The notes: generated by a model not told the origin, from the sequence alone. DNA of 64,000 bases from Enoplolaimus lenunculus (GCA_030248215.1 JASANG010000396.1:1-64000); one strand, 5' to 3'. Positions 49,434-60,695 are shown, counted from the first letter of the stretch. Numbers and translations: made by a program.

Positions 49434-52400
49434 TTGTTGAGAATTAGGTGCCCCCGTGACAGAAATCATTTGATTTCCTGGCATACCAGTTCCTCCGCCA
49501 CTGCTTCCGCCGGTAGAGGCAGACACATTAATGAAATGAACATTCGCGTTACCCGGTCCAGAAAGCTTAAACAGAATACCATATAATTGTTGACAAACAC
49601 TGTTTTCTTTTTGATTATCAGTAACAAAATGTTGCATTTTAATTGATCTACTACTACTGCCTTCGCATCGTTGGTCTGCTAGCCAGACTTAAATTTTAAA
49701 TTTTACTACAATCGCTAAACAAGACAAATATATATGGCTTATGTACATTTTTCATGAAAAAAGCACAAATACATGGCCGTGCATATGTACCAATAAGGTG
49801 CAACCGCATATTCGGTTCCGACAAAAATCGACTTGCGGTTCCTTTATCTTTTTGCATCCAGTTGAACCATGATAAGTACACGTAAATATTAAATACCTGA
49901 TGGTTAGAACCACCACCGCCAACTCCGTGTCCTCCAGCGATTTTGACCGCCATCACAGAGCCAGACCCGGCGTTAACCGAATTCAAATGCTGTTGATGAG
50001 GCGGTAGCTGTTGTTGTTGTTGCCACATTGGTGGAACACCTGAGCTGTTTCCTGGCGCTCCACCAATCGTTGAATGATGGCCACCGCCATGAGGCACACC
50101 AAGCACCCCGCCAGTACCATTATTAACTCCAGCAGACACGATCGGCAGTTGCTGTTGTTGATGTGATGAAGGCACATTGATTGTAGACTGTGATGATGAC
50201 ATTGCTGCACGTCGAGTAACCGCGCCGCTACCGCCACTAAGCAAATCATCGAGCGAGTTCGATCCACCAGGCACAGAAGAAATTGGAACGCCACCATCAC
50301 TATTATTACCGCTAATATTTCCTGCAGAACCTTGAGAACCAGGCGTTTGCTGCGACTGACCCGGTGCTAAATGATGGGGAACGCCGCCAGCCACAGGATA
50401 CGGCGCCATTGAGCCAGAGCCGGCAGGTGGTTGACCTACATGATTTGCCGTTCCTCCGCTGCTGCTACTAGGCGGGCCTCCAGGGCCGCCCGATACAGTA
50501 GTACCAGCGACACTGCTACCGTTAGGATTGCGATCGGCGGCTTGCCGCAATGGAAGGCAAACAGGACAGTCAACACGCGAACAGTTACGCCAGTGAGCAA
50601 TTATTTGACGAGATGACGCGCAATGAGGCACTGAAACACAATAAATTAATATTTGCACTTGAGGATTTATATAACTAACTCAGTCGTGAATCTAGCGAAC
50701 GCAGATATAAAAATCCATTGTAGTTGCCCAAACCGAAACATATATTTATAGCCACCAACAGCTAAAGCCACAAAATTGCCGACACTGCATCGCCCCACTA
50801 AGGGTGGCGCTACATATACTTGTCGTGCGGCGCCGTCTGTTACCATACGGTATCGTAGATGATCAAACGTAGAGCGCCACCCTCACAGACAGAAAATCTA
50901 CAGCACGCAAACATTCAATACGTGATATTATTCACTTTATACAATCACTCAACAAATAAGCCACACGCACGTGCCTCATTAACAGGCAGGGTGGCACCCA
51001 GCGCCGTCCGTCACCCGCAAGGTACCGTCCGGCGCCGTCGCCCGACCTCAGTTCTGATACTTGTGACTTTAAACAAAAATATTGATTTATATAACAAGTT
51101 ATTTAAAATTAATGCTTAAAAATGAAAAAACATATTACCGAACATTACGAGATTCGGCTTTTGGATTCGGCGTTTTCACAACCGAATTCGAATCCGAAAC
51201 CTTGTTGCCACCCTGCCAACAGGTAAAAAAACTTACCGGAGCACATGCGGCCCTCGTTGCAAGTTGTCATGTGATTGAGTACATCTTTCATTGTTGCACA
51301 GTGAGGCAGCTGGCAAGTTGTCGCCGATGGCTGTGGCGCAGGTCCGTTACCAGATGCAGCGGCGGCGGCAGCTTTCGCAGCAGCCGCGGCTGCATCGGCG
51401 CGTTCGCGTTGTTGACACTTGTGCGCGTGTAATAACAACACAAGCTGCTGCTGAATCAATCGGCGACGTTCAGGATCAGCGCCACTTCCGCCTCCAGGAG
51501 TGCCGTTGCTGCCACCACTACTACCGGGCGGCGGCGGCGCACTATTCACTCCTCCGCTCGCACCTGTGGAACACAATGTTTGTTGTTGCTGCTGTTGTTG
51601 CGGCACACAAGAACCTGAGTTATCGCCAGAGCCTGCGCTATTATTATTGCTCATGCAACTTCCTCCAGTATTTGCTAAATCAACACTGCTAGCACCACCA
51701 CCGCCACTACCAGCCGACGTTGACGCAGCCGAAATCGGTGCCATGACAGCAGTCGATGATGAGCCTCCACTACCAGCCGCCGTGTTTACGACTGCTGATA
51801 TATTAACGTTTTTACTATTGCTGCTGATGCTGTTTGCATTGCTACAACTACTACCTGTGGTACTTGTATTGCAACCTGCTGCAACATTACCGCCGCTATT
51901 GTTGGTGACCGACGAACCCCCTTCATCGCCTGCATTACTTCCATTGCCGGATCCTGTAACACAATATCTAGGAGTTGATTACTCAATATAGGTTTATATG
52001 TGTGTGTCAGGGTTCGACTGGATACCAAAAAATACCGAAGCCGGATAGTTCAATGTCCGGCTCCGGCAGTTGCCGGGGTCTTCTGTGTTAGTGCAAATTT
52101 TAATAAAAAGTTAGGGTTGCGCTATACTTGACGTCCGGCGCCGTCCGTCATCGGTACGGCGCCGCCCGCCATACGTCCGGCGCTGCCCGTCACCGTTCGT
52201 AGCATACGTTAACGTGCGTGAGTTACTTGCGTACGATAAAGCAACTTTTATATTTATATACCATTTCGAACAGAATTCGCAGCCAAATATTGTGATTTTG
52301 ATAATAAATTTCAGCAATAAATATCTGGCAATGTAGAATCCCGGAACCGGATGGGTGTTTTCGCTAAAGCCTGATATCCGGTACTTACCTATTGTATGTG

Positions 52401-54118
52401 TATGTATATACCGGCTTCTCCACAGCGGGGGGGGGGGGGGCTCTCAGCACTTTTCGAAATTTTCATTTTCCCCCCGGCGAAAATTTTGCCGCCCCCAGTG
52501 AAGGCCCCCCCGGCGAATTTTCGGCCGCCCCCCAGCAAATTTTTTTGCTGGGGGCCCCCAGGACTTTTCTAGGCCAAAAATTTTCAATGTTAAAACGTAA
52601 AGACCTGGACTTCTTTTGAGGCGAACATTCTGCAAAATATGATTTTATATTACGCTGAGTACTCCTAATTTTTAATAGCATTACAAATACCCGTAGTAAC
52701 TAATACAATTCAATAATGAACTGAAAAAAGCACAATTATATAAAGACCGTTTCAGGGCATACAGCATTCGAAAGTATCTTGCAGCAGCAAGTTCAACCCG
52801 CCTGAGCCTTATGATAAACTGAAGCTGTGACTAATATACAAAATATATATTAATGACAGTTTCAATTATAGATATCTTATATAATTGTGCTTTTTTCAAC
52901 TTCTGGTTAAGTTGTCAGTATATACGTAATATATAGTAGTTAAAGTTATTGTTATTAGCGTTTGTGAGAAATTTTTGTCATGTTGAGCGATGAGTAATTT
53001 TAAGTTGAGTTGGAAACACGGTCTAGAATGAAAAAATGGTCCAAAAAGTCGGTTTGCAAAATTTTAAGCCTGCCCCCCAGATCATCTGGGGGCCCCCAGG
53101 AAAACTGCCCCCCAGGAAACTCCTGCCCCCCCCCCCAGGAATCGCCCCCCCGGCGGAAATTTTCAAGCGGTGGAGAAGCCAGTATATATACATATATCAG
53201 GGTGCAAATGGATACAAATCACGCTAATTTAGTATACATATATATACACCAGGGCGCGACCGGAACTACAATTTATCGGAATCGGAACTTGAAAAAATTA
53301 CAGGAACCAAGAGCTTAGAATATATGCCAGCGAACAATCATTTTAATTTTATTTCTGCAACATTATTGGTCAAATAACCTTAGTTCAACTTAGGCATTCA
53401 TTTAATCAGCTGTATTTTCGATTTTCATTATGCACGGAAGAGAAATCTAACTTCGATGGTTAATTTTCGGTGATTGTCATGATTGTCAAGGTTTATAAAT
53501 TTATATATACTATTGAAATCTATTCTATTGTAACCGTCATTTTTCAGTAAAATGCTTAATTTCCCGTTTCCACCGAAAAAATTTAATGCCGGAATTTTAA
53601 TTCCGCTAACCATTTTCTGGAACCGGAAGGTGAAAAAATGTCTTACAAAGTACTTGCGAAAATGCTTCTTGAAGTGCTTATTTTTGGCATTTTGAAAGAA
53701 AAGTATGAGTAACGTTATATTTTTCAACAATAAATATTTAGCAATGCAGAAAAATACTGGGCATGAAGTCGTTATTTGTCGGAGCCGAAGCCTTTGGTCA
53801 TCCAACTTTCATGTAGCTTTCATATTCGTGAATCTATCCTCCTAAACTTCCATTCCTCCTTACTTCCTCCGACACAGCAAAAATTGCTTGTTTCATTCAA
53901 TATATGCTGTGGCTTGTGCTATACAGCTCAATAATTAACACGCATAACACTCACCATTCGCATTTGCCTTTGTAGAACCAGCAACGGAACCAGCCAGTGG
54001 CGCAATGGTTCCTGAATTGTTCCCAGCGTTAGATGCGTCGCCGCCACATGCTCCTGCCGATGGGCCAGAAGCAGCAGCCACTGTAGCTGTCGAGGTAGAT
54101 GTACTACAACCGTTCATC

Positions 54119-54164
<46 letters not shown>

Positions 54165-57100
54165 GCTGATGGTGATGAGCCTGTTGTTGTTGTTGTTGAT
54201 GATGATGCGGGGGTGGCGGCGTCATAAGATGATGCGCTGGAGAAACCATGTTAGCGTTGCTCCCTGAACTTCCCACAGAATTTACCTGCAACAAAATAAA
54301 AATAAGTATATTTTCGTCACTATGGAATGAAATAACTTGCGACAACTAATAATGTAAATACTTACATACCTATACAACATTTTTGTAACGTTGCCTTGTC
54401 AATGACATTTATGTTAAGTTAATAGCTGTGATGATGAGGGATGTGCAGCTGGCCTCGGTCTCGGTCACTTTTGACCGTTACCGAGCATAAAAATAAATTT
54501 TTTCTAACAAAAGTTTGAATTTTTTCGCACTTCTGTGTCATTCTAGCATAAGAAAATGTTGCATCTGTTTAACTGTTATAATATTGAACACAAAAAATAC
54601 AGCAAAATTTTATTTTTAACACGACCAACCAACTTACCGCGCACATCCCTGATAATTCAATAGGTTTGTTTGACATCCATTATATGGCATGCATTGTTTG
54701 AGAAAGGTCAGTCCGAAATTCCTACGTATATATTATATATAAATATATACCTATATTATACAATTCGTTCGTATACGTATACGTGTTATATAAATATATT
54801 CCTGTATTATACAATATACATGAATTTAGTTGCACAATTCTTTGATTTCCTACGCGGTTGTAACGGAAGCAGCAATTATTACATATTCATCGCTTATATT
54901 CGCTTACATTTGCACCCATACTATACTGTTGTTGTGGCGGTTGCATTATCGACGCCTTGTTGTGATGTGCTGTGCCATGCAACGCAGGACCACCAGCACT
55001 ACCGCGACCGCCGACGTAATGGCCTGTCCCACTGTTACAAGCGGCAGCAGCACTAACAGGACCAACGGGTGGCAACATTCCGCCAGGCGACGGTCCAGGA
55101 CAGCCGCCTGTCGACGGCCCATACGGCGACGCGGCGATCGCTACCGGGTCCATAACGGCACCAACTGACCCTGGTGCTCCTACACCGCCGGCGCTATTCA
55201 TCAGCATACCGCTACCGCCTCCAGTTGCTGAAGACGCTGATGCAGGAGGACCGCAACTACCTGGTCCACCAACACCACCTCCAACGGACGGCGCACGCCC
55301 TACTACCCCGCTGCCGCTAACACTGCCAGCCGGCGATGGAGAATTGAGAATCACAGTTGATCCGGCGGCAATTGTTGATTGTTGTTGTGAATGAAACGGT
55401 GATACAGAACATTGAGGTGGATGCGCTCCGACTGGAGTTGCCGCTTGCTGTTGTTGCTGTTGAAGATCATAGTTGTACGGCGATGGCCCGCTACCACATC
55501 CGCCAATTGATGAGGGTCCACCAATCAAACCACCGCTGCCGCCACCGTTTCCAGGCGAATTCATCGATATTACATGTTGTGCCGGTTGTTGAGCAATATT
55601 CGGTTGCTGATGCTAAAACCGCACGCAATATTCAAATATGAATACGTACATACGTACATGACGTGTAAGCGTTTCAACTAACCAACAAGAACTAATTACC
55701 TACATATGTGCTTATATATACATATATACGTATATAGCAGGGGGCAGAGTGCTACCCGATATACGGTTACCACTGTGACAAAAAATAACGACATCCGGTT
55801 CCGGCTATGAAATTATACGTTGAAGGATATTAATCGCTGAAAAGTACATATAGAATAACTCTGCATTAAACGGTTGTCTGTGACCCAGGGTGCAACCGGA
55901 ATTCCGGTTCCGGTTCCGGCATTTTTTCACCTTCCGGTTCCGGTAAATTTTTACCGGATTTAAAAATTCCGGTGTTATAATTTGGCCGTTTTTTTAACTT
56001 TGCTAATTTTTAAGAATCTCTTTTGAAAGCCACTTGTACTCCAAATATAAGCCAATGATGGTGGATTTCACTTCAGTCGACGACGAAAATCTAAAATACA
56101 ACAAATAAAATAAATACCTATGTTCGACTAAGGTTATTTCACAAATAATAGAGCAAAAAAATAGGAATAAAATGAAATTTTTGGTGTAATGCATTTTTCA
56201 CTTTCCGGTTCCGGTAAAATTTTCAAATTCCGGTTCCGGTTCCGGTAAATTGTAATTCCGGTTGCACCCTGCTGTGACCAAAATCATTTTTCCACTATGA
56301 TGCAGTTGGAGATGCGGACTACGTGACGCAAGGTAGGGCATTCGCTTGAAGATTCGAATCTGTATATGAAAACAAGTTGTGAAAGGAGCTTGAATTCTAG
56401 CTTCATTCATGAGATGTAAATTTTTTATTTTTAAGTTTTTCTTCACACTTTGTTACAAAGCCGTGAACATTAGGGTAGGAACAGGAAGAGAAATTGAATT
56501 TTTGCAGGAACTCCGGCCGGGACAAGAATTCCGGTTGAAACATGACTTATATACATAACTTAAACATGTGGTTAACCTATAATCGAATTCCAGTTAAACT
56601 CAGCCGAAAATATCAATAGAAGTTTAATTTTAACATAATATATACGTACGTACGCACATATGTGCAATATTTGGTCCCAACCTTAACAAATCATCCACAG
56701 TAAGTGACAACTAATTAATAACCAACTACGTACGAATCCATACACGAAATTGGTTCCTTTATCTTACCCGAAGACGCATAACACCCTGTGGTCCACCACG
56801 GATCGACGCATTAGGCATCGCCTGCGGCATCATGGCAACGTTCGGAGGCGGACCCGCAGACATCATTCGTTGCTGCATCATACCATTAGAGCCAGTGCGT
56901 CCCATCATGCCGGCACCACTTCCTCCTCCTCCATGATGAGGAACACCAGAGCGAACTGGAGCCGGGTGCACCGCACCGGCGACGGTCATGGAATGCTGTT
57001 GATGAGTATTATACGTTGAAGTTAAATTATTGCTGACGACAATTGTTCCAGAATTGTTGCTGTTGTTAGTGTTTGCGACCTGCGACGAATTGACAAGTCC

Positions 57101-59450
57101 TGGTAAATACTGTTGCTGCTGATGATGATGGCTGTTACCGCTGTTCATAGCATTGTGTTTCGAATTGTTACTATTATTGGCACCGGATGAGTTTGTAACC
57201 ATATAAACGCCATTGCTGTTTTCTTGCACCTGAGACGATTGTTGCTGTTGTTGCATAAGACCAGTTGTTGAGTATGGTATGCGACCACCACTACCACCAG
57301 TCGTACATGTAGTGTTGCCGCCACTACCGCCTGCAGTATGACCATTAGCTGGCGGAGACATTATTCCATGCTGTGGCCCACCGCGCGACGCCAAATTCGC
57401 CGGCGACATTGGTGGATTACGCGGTGACAAGTGTGAGTTCGGTTGGAAATGACCACCGCCACCTGAAGTACGTGGAACGACACCACCCCCAGTGCCTGTT
57501 CCAGGAGGCCCTCCTACCGAGCCTGCAGCTGCAATCACCGCAGGTGTTGTAGGCCGTCCACCACCAGAGGACATTTGTTGGTGTACAACAGCTGGTGATG
57601 GTGAATTAAACTGAGCGTGCTGATGTTGTTGCTGTTGATGCAGCGAATGCGGGGGTGGTGGTCCGTGTGGCGATTGTTGATGATGATACTGCTGTTGGTG
57701 ATGTTGACTCGACGATGGACCACCGCCACCACCACCCGGCGTTTTATCATTCATCAGTAAACCTTCAAGAACGCTATTGGTTCCGGCGCCGCCTCCGCTA
57801 CTGCCGCTAGAAGCAGCTACACAGCTCGGTGCCGCGTTTGCACCAATTGAACCGTGATAACTAGCAACTGAATTAACCGGTCCATTGACTGCGTATGGCG
57901 AAGGATGTATACCTGTGCTACTACTAGACGCTGCTGCCGCGTTAAACATATGCGTCGATGCTGCTGAATGAACGCCAGGTGCGTTTCCACCGCCAGAAGT
58001 CCTCGCGTGAACACCGTTGCCGCCAGTGTGTGCTCCGGTGGCCGCTGAAACAAGCTGCGTTGCACCAGCACTGCAACTGACAACCGTGTTAATGCAGTTG
58101 GTAACGCTATCCTGAGAACTATACCCCGCTGAAGCCGATGCAGCAGCTGATGTGTGGCGTCGAATTGAAGAAAACTGCGGATTTGATTGTGGCTGCACTG
58201 GAACCATTGATGGTCCTCCGCCAATGACACCGCTTCCCGGTGCTACGGCGCTACCGCTGTTATTGGCACCTGCACCTCTGACAACCAATCCAGATAGAGG
58301 TGTAGCATTGTTACTATGAGTTACACTGCTGCCAAAGACACTACTGTTTGCTACATTACTACTCACTACACCAACAACTGGACCGTTCGCGATGCAATTA
58401 CTATTAGGTCCTGGCAACGCAGGCGGGGGTAACGTTGCGTTCGTTGACGAATAATTAACATGCTGTTGCAGTTGGTGATGGTGCAAGTTACCCTGTTGTG
58501 GTGCAGATAGTCCTGGTTGGCTTGCACTGCCAGGTAAATGCTGCTTTGGCGTACCTATCGATGACGAAGATGACGTTAGTGTTTGCAGCTGAGAAGGGTT
58601 GTTGTAACAACTCGTCGATGATGCTGCACTGATATCCACAGCGTTACAGTTCGATGTTAAAACGTTATTAATGCTGCTTGCTGAACTATTTGCACTCGTT
58701 GAAGGCGTTTGCAGAAGCTCATCGGGCAAATCAAGACCTGATTCCCACAAGTTGTTGTAGAGATCTGTAAATCAAGATGCAAGGTCATTGTATATATCTA
58801 TATATGATATGTATATCACGGATTAAATTTCTTTGGATAAATTTGAGTAGTTTATCAAAACAGAGAGTGCGGCAATTCCTGAATCTTGCAAACTTCCGTG
58901 CCCCTTACCACGTTTCCTTTCAAATTTACAGATTCAGTGTGTGAAATGAACATGCTTGGAAAAGTCATCATTTTTGTTCCAAATTTTTTCATAACCTTTC
59001 ATTTAACAAAATAAATTTTGAATGCTTAAAAACAAGAAAACTTACGTTTTTGAGGAAAAAAACTTTGGCACTGTAAGAAAACCAAACTCGGGAGTTATAC
59101 ACAAAAGTCGTAACCAACCAAGTCAACGTTAGCACTTATCACAGTTCACTGTGCATTTACTACAGAGAAAACTGAAACGTCCAACAAAATTTCACAAACA
59201 ATGCATGCATGCGTACGTGTAAACACCTTATTGCGATTCAAGAGCCCTCCCTGTACAAGTAATCCGGTAGAATTACCACATAAGAGTTGCAGTCGAGCCC
59301 CAATGTGACATAATGCAACTGTATTCCTAATATGTAAAAAATAATTCATGTGCAATTACCTGAGTTTTCTTCGCTAGCCGAATATAAATTTTCTCTTATT
59401 TTTGGTTTCTTTGAAGGAGGACCTTCAACAGCCACTTCACTGTCAGCCAT
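31146..59450 (-). CDS. CREBBP: CBP/p300 lysine acetyltransferase co-activator, complete, 3760 residues
   Basis: Nuclear co-activator that binds many transcription factors and acetylates histones. 27 coding exons (minus order): 59450-59360, 58764-56768, 55612-54908, 54285-53955, 51953-51237, 50630-49897, 49565-48936, 47906-47751, 47163-46956, 46195-45765, 45387-44889, 44141-43942, 43746-43576, 43182-43022, 42694-42581, 42061-41930, 41523-41456, 40987-40837, 40580-40434, 39808-39695, 39099-38934, 38329-37991, 37800-37636, 36170-35892, 34413-32902, 32544-31902, 31567-31146. All phases agree; the sum is 11283 nt. Order: N-terminal NLS-like [19 protein letters not shown]1, KIX, IKxE motifs, bromodomain, RING/PHD, acetyltransferase, ZZ, TAZ2, Q/G/H-rich tail. 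It is much longer than vertebrate CBP/p300 (about 2400), because of Gln, Gly, Ser, Asn and Ala tracts. A single CBP/p300 gene is usual in invertebrates, so the symbol covers both vertebrate paralogues. No NCBD was recognised. Confidence 0.97.
32902..36170 (-). CDS. CREBBP: CBP exons 24-25, end of acetyltransferase, ZZ and TAZ2 fingers
   Basis: Exon 24 reads [71 protein letters not shown]. Exon 25 starts [14 protein letters not shown] (end of ZZ), a Gly-rich spacer, then TAZ2: [48 protein letters not shown]. It then runs on for over 300 residues of Gln/His/Gly tracts. A hAT transposon sits in the intron before exon 24. Confidence 0.95.
36533..37570 (+). mobile_element. hAT DNA transposon remnant with transposase C-terminus, in CBP intron
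   Basis: The 1038-bp element starts CAGGGATGAGAGTCTCGG and ends CATCCCTG, with subterminal GGTCTCGGTCTCGG words on both sides. The perfect 8-mer GTGATGTG flanks it (36525-36532 and 37571-37578). Inside, 36875-37063 encodes the hAT dimerisation region: [18 protein letters not shown], then [19 protein letters not shown]. The N-terminal part and the catalytic domain are missing, so it is an internally deleted, non-autonomous copy. It lies opposite to CBP, in the intron between exons 23 and 24. Confidence 0.93.
37636..40987 (-). CDS. CREBBP: CBP exons 18-23, acetyltransferase domain and autoinhibitory loop
   Basis: Blocks in order: [117 protein letters not shown]. The Trp of HIWAC and the Tyr of LQEWY, key in p300 catalysis, are present. 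Exon 22 carries a long Ala run and Gly/Ser sequence; exon 23 is Lys-rich ([13 protein letters not shown]) like the vertebrate autoinhibitory loop and ends [10 protein letters not shown]. The conserved YTTG before HIWAC is replaced by FVLA. Confidence 0.94.
38605..38855. mobile_element. GCCGAT-family hAT MITE, partial, in CBP intron
   Basis: Starts ATGCCGATTAATCGGCATCG and contains CCGATACTTTTTGCACATAA and TTTATATAATGATGTAATGT, inverted relative to the copy at 13942-14344. The far end is missing or diverged. Confidence 0.78.
39930..40280. mobile_element. AGGGTTCAACC-family MITE, diverged, in CBP intron
   Basis: Contains GGAACAGGAACAGAAATTC-like words and the right end TCCGGTTGAACACTGG, matching the family at 19799-20110. 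Its left end is degenerate. Confidence 0.6.
41456..43182 (-). CDS. CREBBP: CBP exons 14-17, RING and PHD
   Basis: Exon 14 reads [28 protein letters not shown] and [13 protein letters not shown]. Exon 15 adds [18 protein letters not shown]. Exon 16 has FEKKKND and [18 protein letters not shown]. Exon 17 has [15 protein letters not shown]. This is the PHD interrupted by a RING, as in CBP/p300. Exon 15 adds 11 residues ([11 protein letters not shown]) before the RING cysteines; its acceptor at 42694 is fixed by phase. Confidence 0.92.
43576..44141 (-). CDS. CREBBP: CBP exons 12-13, bromodomain
   Basis: The acetyl-lysine reader starts [16 protein letters not shown], continues [15 protein letters not shown] and [15 protein letters not shown], and contains [14 protein letters not shown] with the acetyl-lysine-binding Asn. 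The exon junction falls between the IP and DY residues. Confidence 0.96.
44889..46195 (-). CDS. CREBBP: CBP exons 10-11, linker with three IKxE motifs
   Basis: Exon 10 is Q/G/H-rich. Exon 11 carries [16 protein letters not shown] and TIKTEPMD. These fit the psi-K-x-E SUMO consensus and sit where vertebrate CBP/p300 have the CRD1 repression motif, just before the bromodomain. Confidence 0.9.
46221..46440 (-). mobile_element. GC-rich insert bracketed by (CAA)n tails in CBP intron
   Basis: Two copies of CAACAACAACAAGTGCTC, about 189 bp apart, flank a GC-rich non-coding body. On the minus strand each body would end in GAGCAC followed by (TTG)n. This fits a short retroposon with a TTG-repeat tail inserted next to another tail. 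It is not related to the Gln codon runs, which are in exons. Confidence 0.55.
46956..49565 (-). CDS. CREBBP: CBP exons 7-9, Q-rich linker and KIX domain
   Basis: KIX binds phospho-CREB and MLL. Exon 7 has long Gln runs and ends with the KIX start EKEWHRQ. Exon 8 (47906-47751) encodes [19 protein letters not shown] and [14 protein letters not shown]. Exon 9 starts [20 protein letters not shown], with the conserved Tyr pair and final helix, then Asn and Gly tracts. The domain is well conserved at full length. Confidence 0.95.
47417..47742. mobile_element. AGGGTTCAACC-family MITE, 8 nt from the KIX exon donor
   Basis: The right end TTTCTGTTGAACCCTG and the inner GGCCGGAACAGGAATT match the family at 19799-20110. 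It also holds two tandem copies of a GCAACTTGCAAAAACG-containing unit. The right end lies 8 nt into the intron after CBP exon 8. Confidence 0.7.
49897..51953 (-). CDS. CREBBP: CBP exons 5-6, TAZ1 zinc finger
   Basis: TAZ1 binds activation domains such as HIF-1alpha and CITED2. Exon 5 ends with [29 protein letters not shown] and NEGRMCS. Exon 6 starts [17 protein letters not shown] and [12 protein letters not shown]. All three HCCC zinc sites are present. Between the first two zinc cysteines lie 33 residues, many of them Ala, compared with about 12 in vertebrates. A MITE starts 21 nt after the exon 5 donor. Exon 6 then adds a Gly/Ser/Gln-rich linker. Confidence 0.95.
50799..50884. repeat. Snapback repeat AGGGTGGCGCTAC / GTAGAGCGCCACCCT
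   Basis: Short inverted ends around about 60 bp containing GGCGCCGTCTGT. Related GGCGCCGTCCGTC words occur at 50998-51045 and 52120-52200. Non-coding, in CBP intron 6 or its flank. Confidence 0.65.
50987..51215. mobile_element. CAGGGTGGCA-family MITE ending 21 nt from CBP exon 5
   Basis: The ends CAGGGTGGCAC and TTGCCACCCTG are inverted complements. Flanks TTAACAGG (left) and CCAACAGG (right) agree at six of eight positions, so an aged 8-bp target duplication is likely. It lies in the intron after exon 5. Confidence 0.82.
52411..53182. mobile_element. Non-autonomous TIR element with C/G-run ends, copy 2 (772 bp)
   Basis: The ends CCGGCTTCTCCACAGC and GCGGTGGAGAAGCCAG are inverted complements. 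The flanks share TATATA (left GTATATA, right TATATAC). It matches copy 1 at 17497-18285 nearly throughout, differing mainly in run lengths near the ends. It sits in CBP intron 4. Confidence 0.88.
54437..54650. mobile_element. hAT-like MITE in CBP intron 3
   Basis: The ends AGGGATGTGCAG and CGCGCACATCCCT are inverted complements. GGTCTCGGTC words near the left end tie it to the transposon at 36533-37570. Non-coding, 214 bp, no clear target duplication. Confidence 0.75.
54908..58764 (-). CDS. CREBBP: CBP exons 2-3, low-complexity N-terminal activation region
   Basis: Exon 2 (58764-56768) begins [18 protein letters not shown], the conserved short block at the start of CBP/p300, then runs for over 600 residues of Ser, Asn, Gly, His and Gln. 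Exon 3 (55612-54908) continues with Pro/Gly/Gln-rich sequence. No folded domain is seen; it is probably disordered. Exon 2 is unusually long for the gene. Confidence 0.92.
55886..56271. mobile_element. CAGGGTGCAACCGG MITE with perfect 8-bp target duplication
   Basis: The ends CAGGGTGCAACCGGAATTCC and GGTTGCACCCTG are inverted complements with repeated TTCCGG words. CTGTGACC flanks it on both sides (55878-55885 and 56272-56279). It sits in CBP intron 2. A relative with GGAGCCGG words is at 60324-60695. Confidence 0.9.
59360..59450 (-). CDS. CREBBP: CBP exon 1, start codon and N-terminal NLS
   Basis: The start [18 protein letters not shown] matches the CBP/p300 N-terminus (short acidic start, then a basic PPxxKK nuclear signal). 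The ATG at 59450 is the only plausible start. The donor follows at 59359 (GTAATT). Confidence 0.9.
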
Positions 59451-60323
59451 ATCTGCCAGGCCACTGCACTAAATGAATCGGATGTTTGTAGCACAGCGAA
59501 TAATTAATAACTTGCAGTACAAGTTTGACTTTCATCCAGAACGTAGAATGGAACCGGAACCATACATTACAACCATTAATGTAAAAAATTTAATCTAAAA
59601 ACCTAAGCAGGTCCTGAAATAGTTATTTTGCGCGAATACCAAATTATACAAAGCATTTAAGCCGCAAATAATTTCTCAGCTCGGTCCTGCATCATTTTTT
59701 ACGAAAAAAATTTGAAGCACTATTCCACTGTACAACCAGCAAAATCTTACGCAGAATGGACCAACATGTCTGGAAATAAGCCATGCATATACTTAGTTTA
59801 TACGTCTGCGTTCAACAATATTTATTTATTATAAAACTATTGGTTAACAAAACAATGATTGGCAGAACAATCGCAGTAATAGACCATAAATTGATGTTAA
59901 AACAAGAGAACGAAGAGGTTAAAAGGTTTCGAATGATTTCTGTATTTTGTAACCTACTTCTAGATAGATGTTCAGCAGAATTCTCAACCGAAGTTCGAAA
60001 TACTGGAGCTTGAAGCCGTAGGTCAACAAAATTTGTAGAAACCGCAGACAGCGAACCTGGCCAGTTCAGAATCTTTGGAAAAAGCCCGAATATCAAACTT
60101 GCCCTTCTATAAGGAAGTGGTACTTATTTAACAATAATGTGTAGGCAAAATTAGGCCCTAGTTGAAAAAAACAAGAATAACACCTATTTCCAATTTAATA
60201 CAGCTTCTCTCATCATGGCTAAATAGTAGTAGAGAAGTAACAAAAATCTGGTGTGGTATCGTGCATCCCATTAAGTAGGTATTATGTAATCTGTTAAATC
60301 AGCGTCCACGAAATTCAGGAAAC
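59451..60323. other. CBP upstream region
   Basis: AT-rich with no gene. It should hold the CBP promoter and 5' UTR; no TATA box or initiator could be assigned. Open frames at 59783-60096 carry no known motif. Confidence 0.4.
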
Positions 60324-60695
60324 CAGGGTGCAACCCGAGGAGGTCAGCGAAACTTGCCGGAGCCGAAGCCGGAGCTGAAGCCGGAGAAAAGGCGAAATTT
60401 GGCAGTAAAAATGATGATTAATTAGATAATTTTAGCCAATATCTGCAATATATTGTTATAAGTTGTTTGGTTTTTACGCTTAAATTTTCTGCGAAATTTC
60501 GGAAATTCTTTCCTGCAAATTGTGACAAAAGTGAATCGAAACGCACTAAACAGGTAAATTTTGCAAAATTATGCAACGTTTTACTTCCGAAATTGCCGGA
60601 ACCTCCGGCTAAAATTCTACCGGAGCCGGAACCGGAGTCGTAGGCCAATTTCCTGCTGCAGCCGGAGCCGGAGGCAGACCTCCGACTGTACCCTG
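60324..60695. mobile_element. CAGGGTGCAACC-family MITE upstream of CBP
   Basis: Ends CAGGGTGCAACCCGAGG and CGACTGTACCCTG, with GCCGGAGCCGGA words on both sides. No clear target duplication. A fragment with GGCTCCGGCTCCGG words lies at 61065-61130. Confidence 0.75.
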
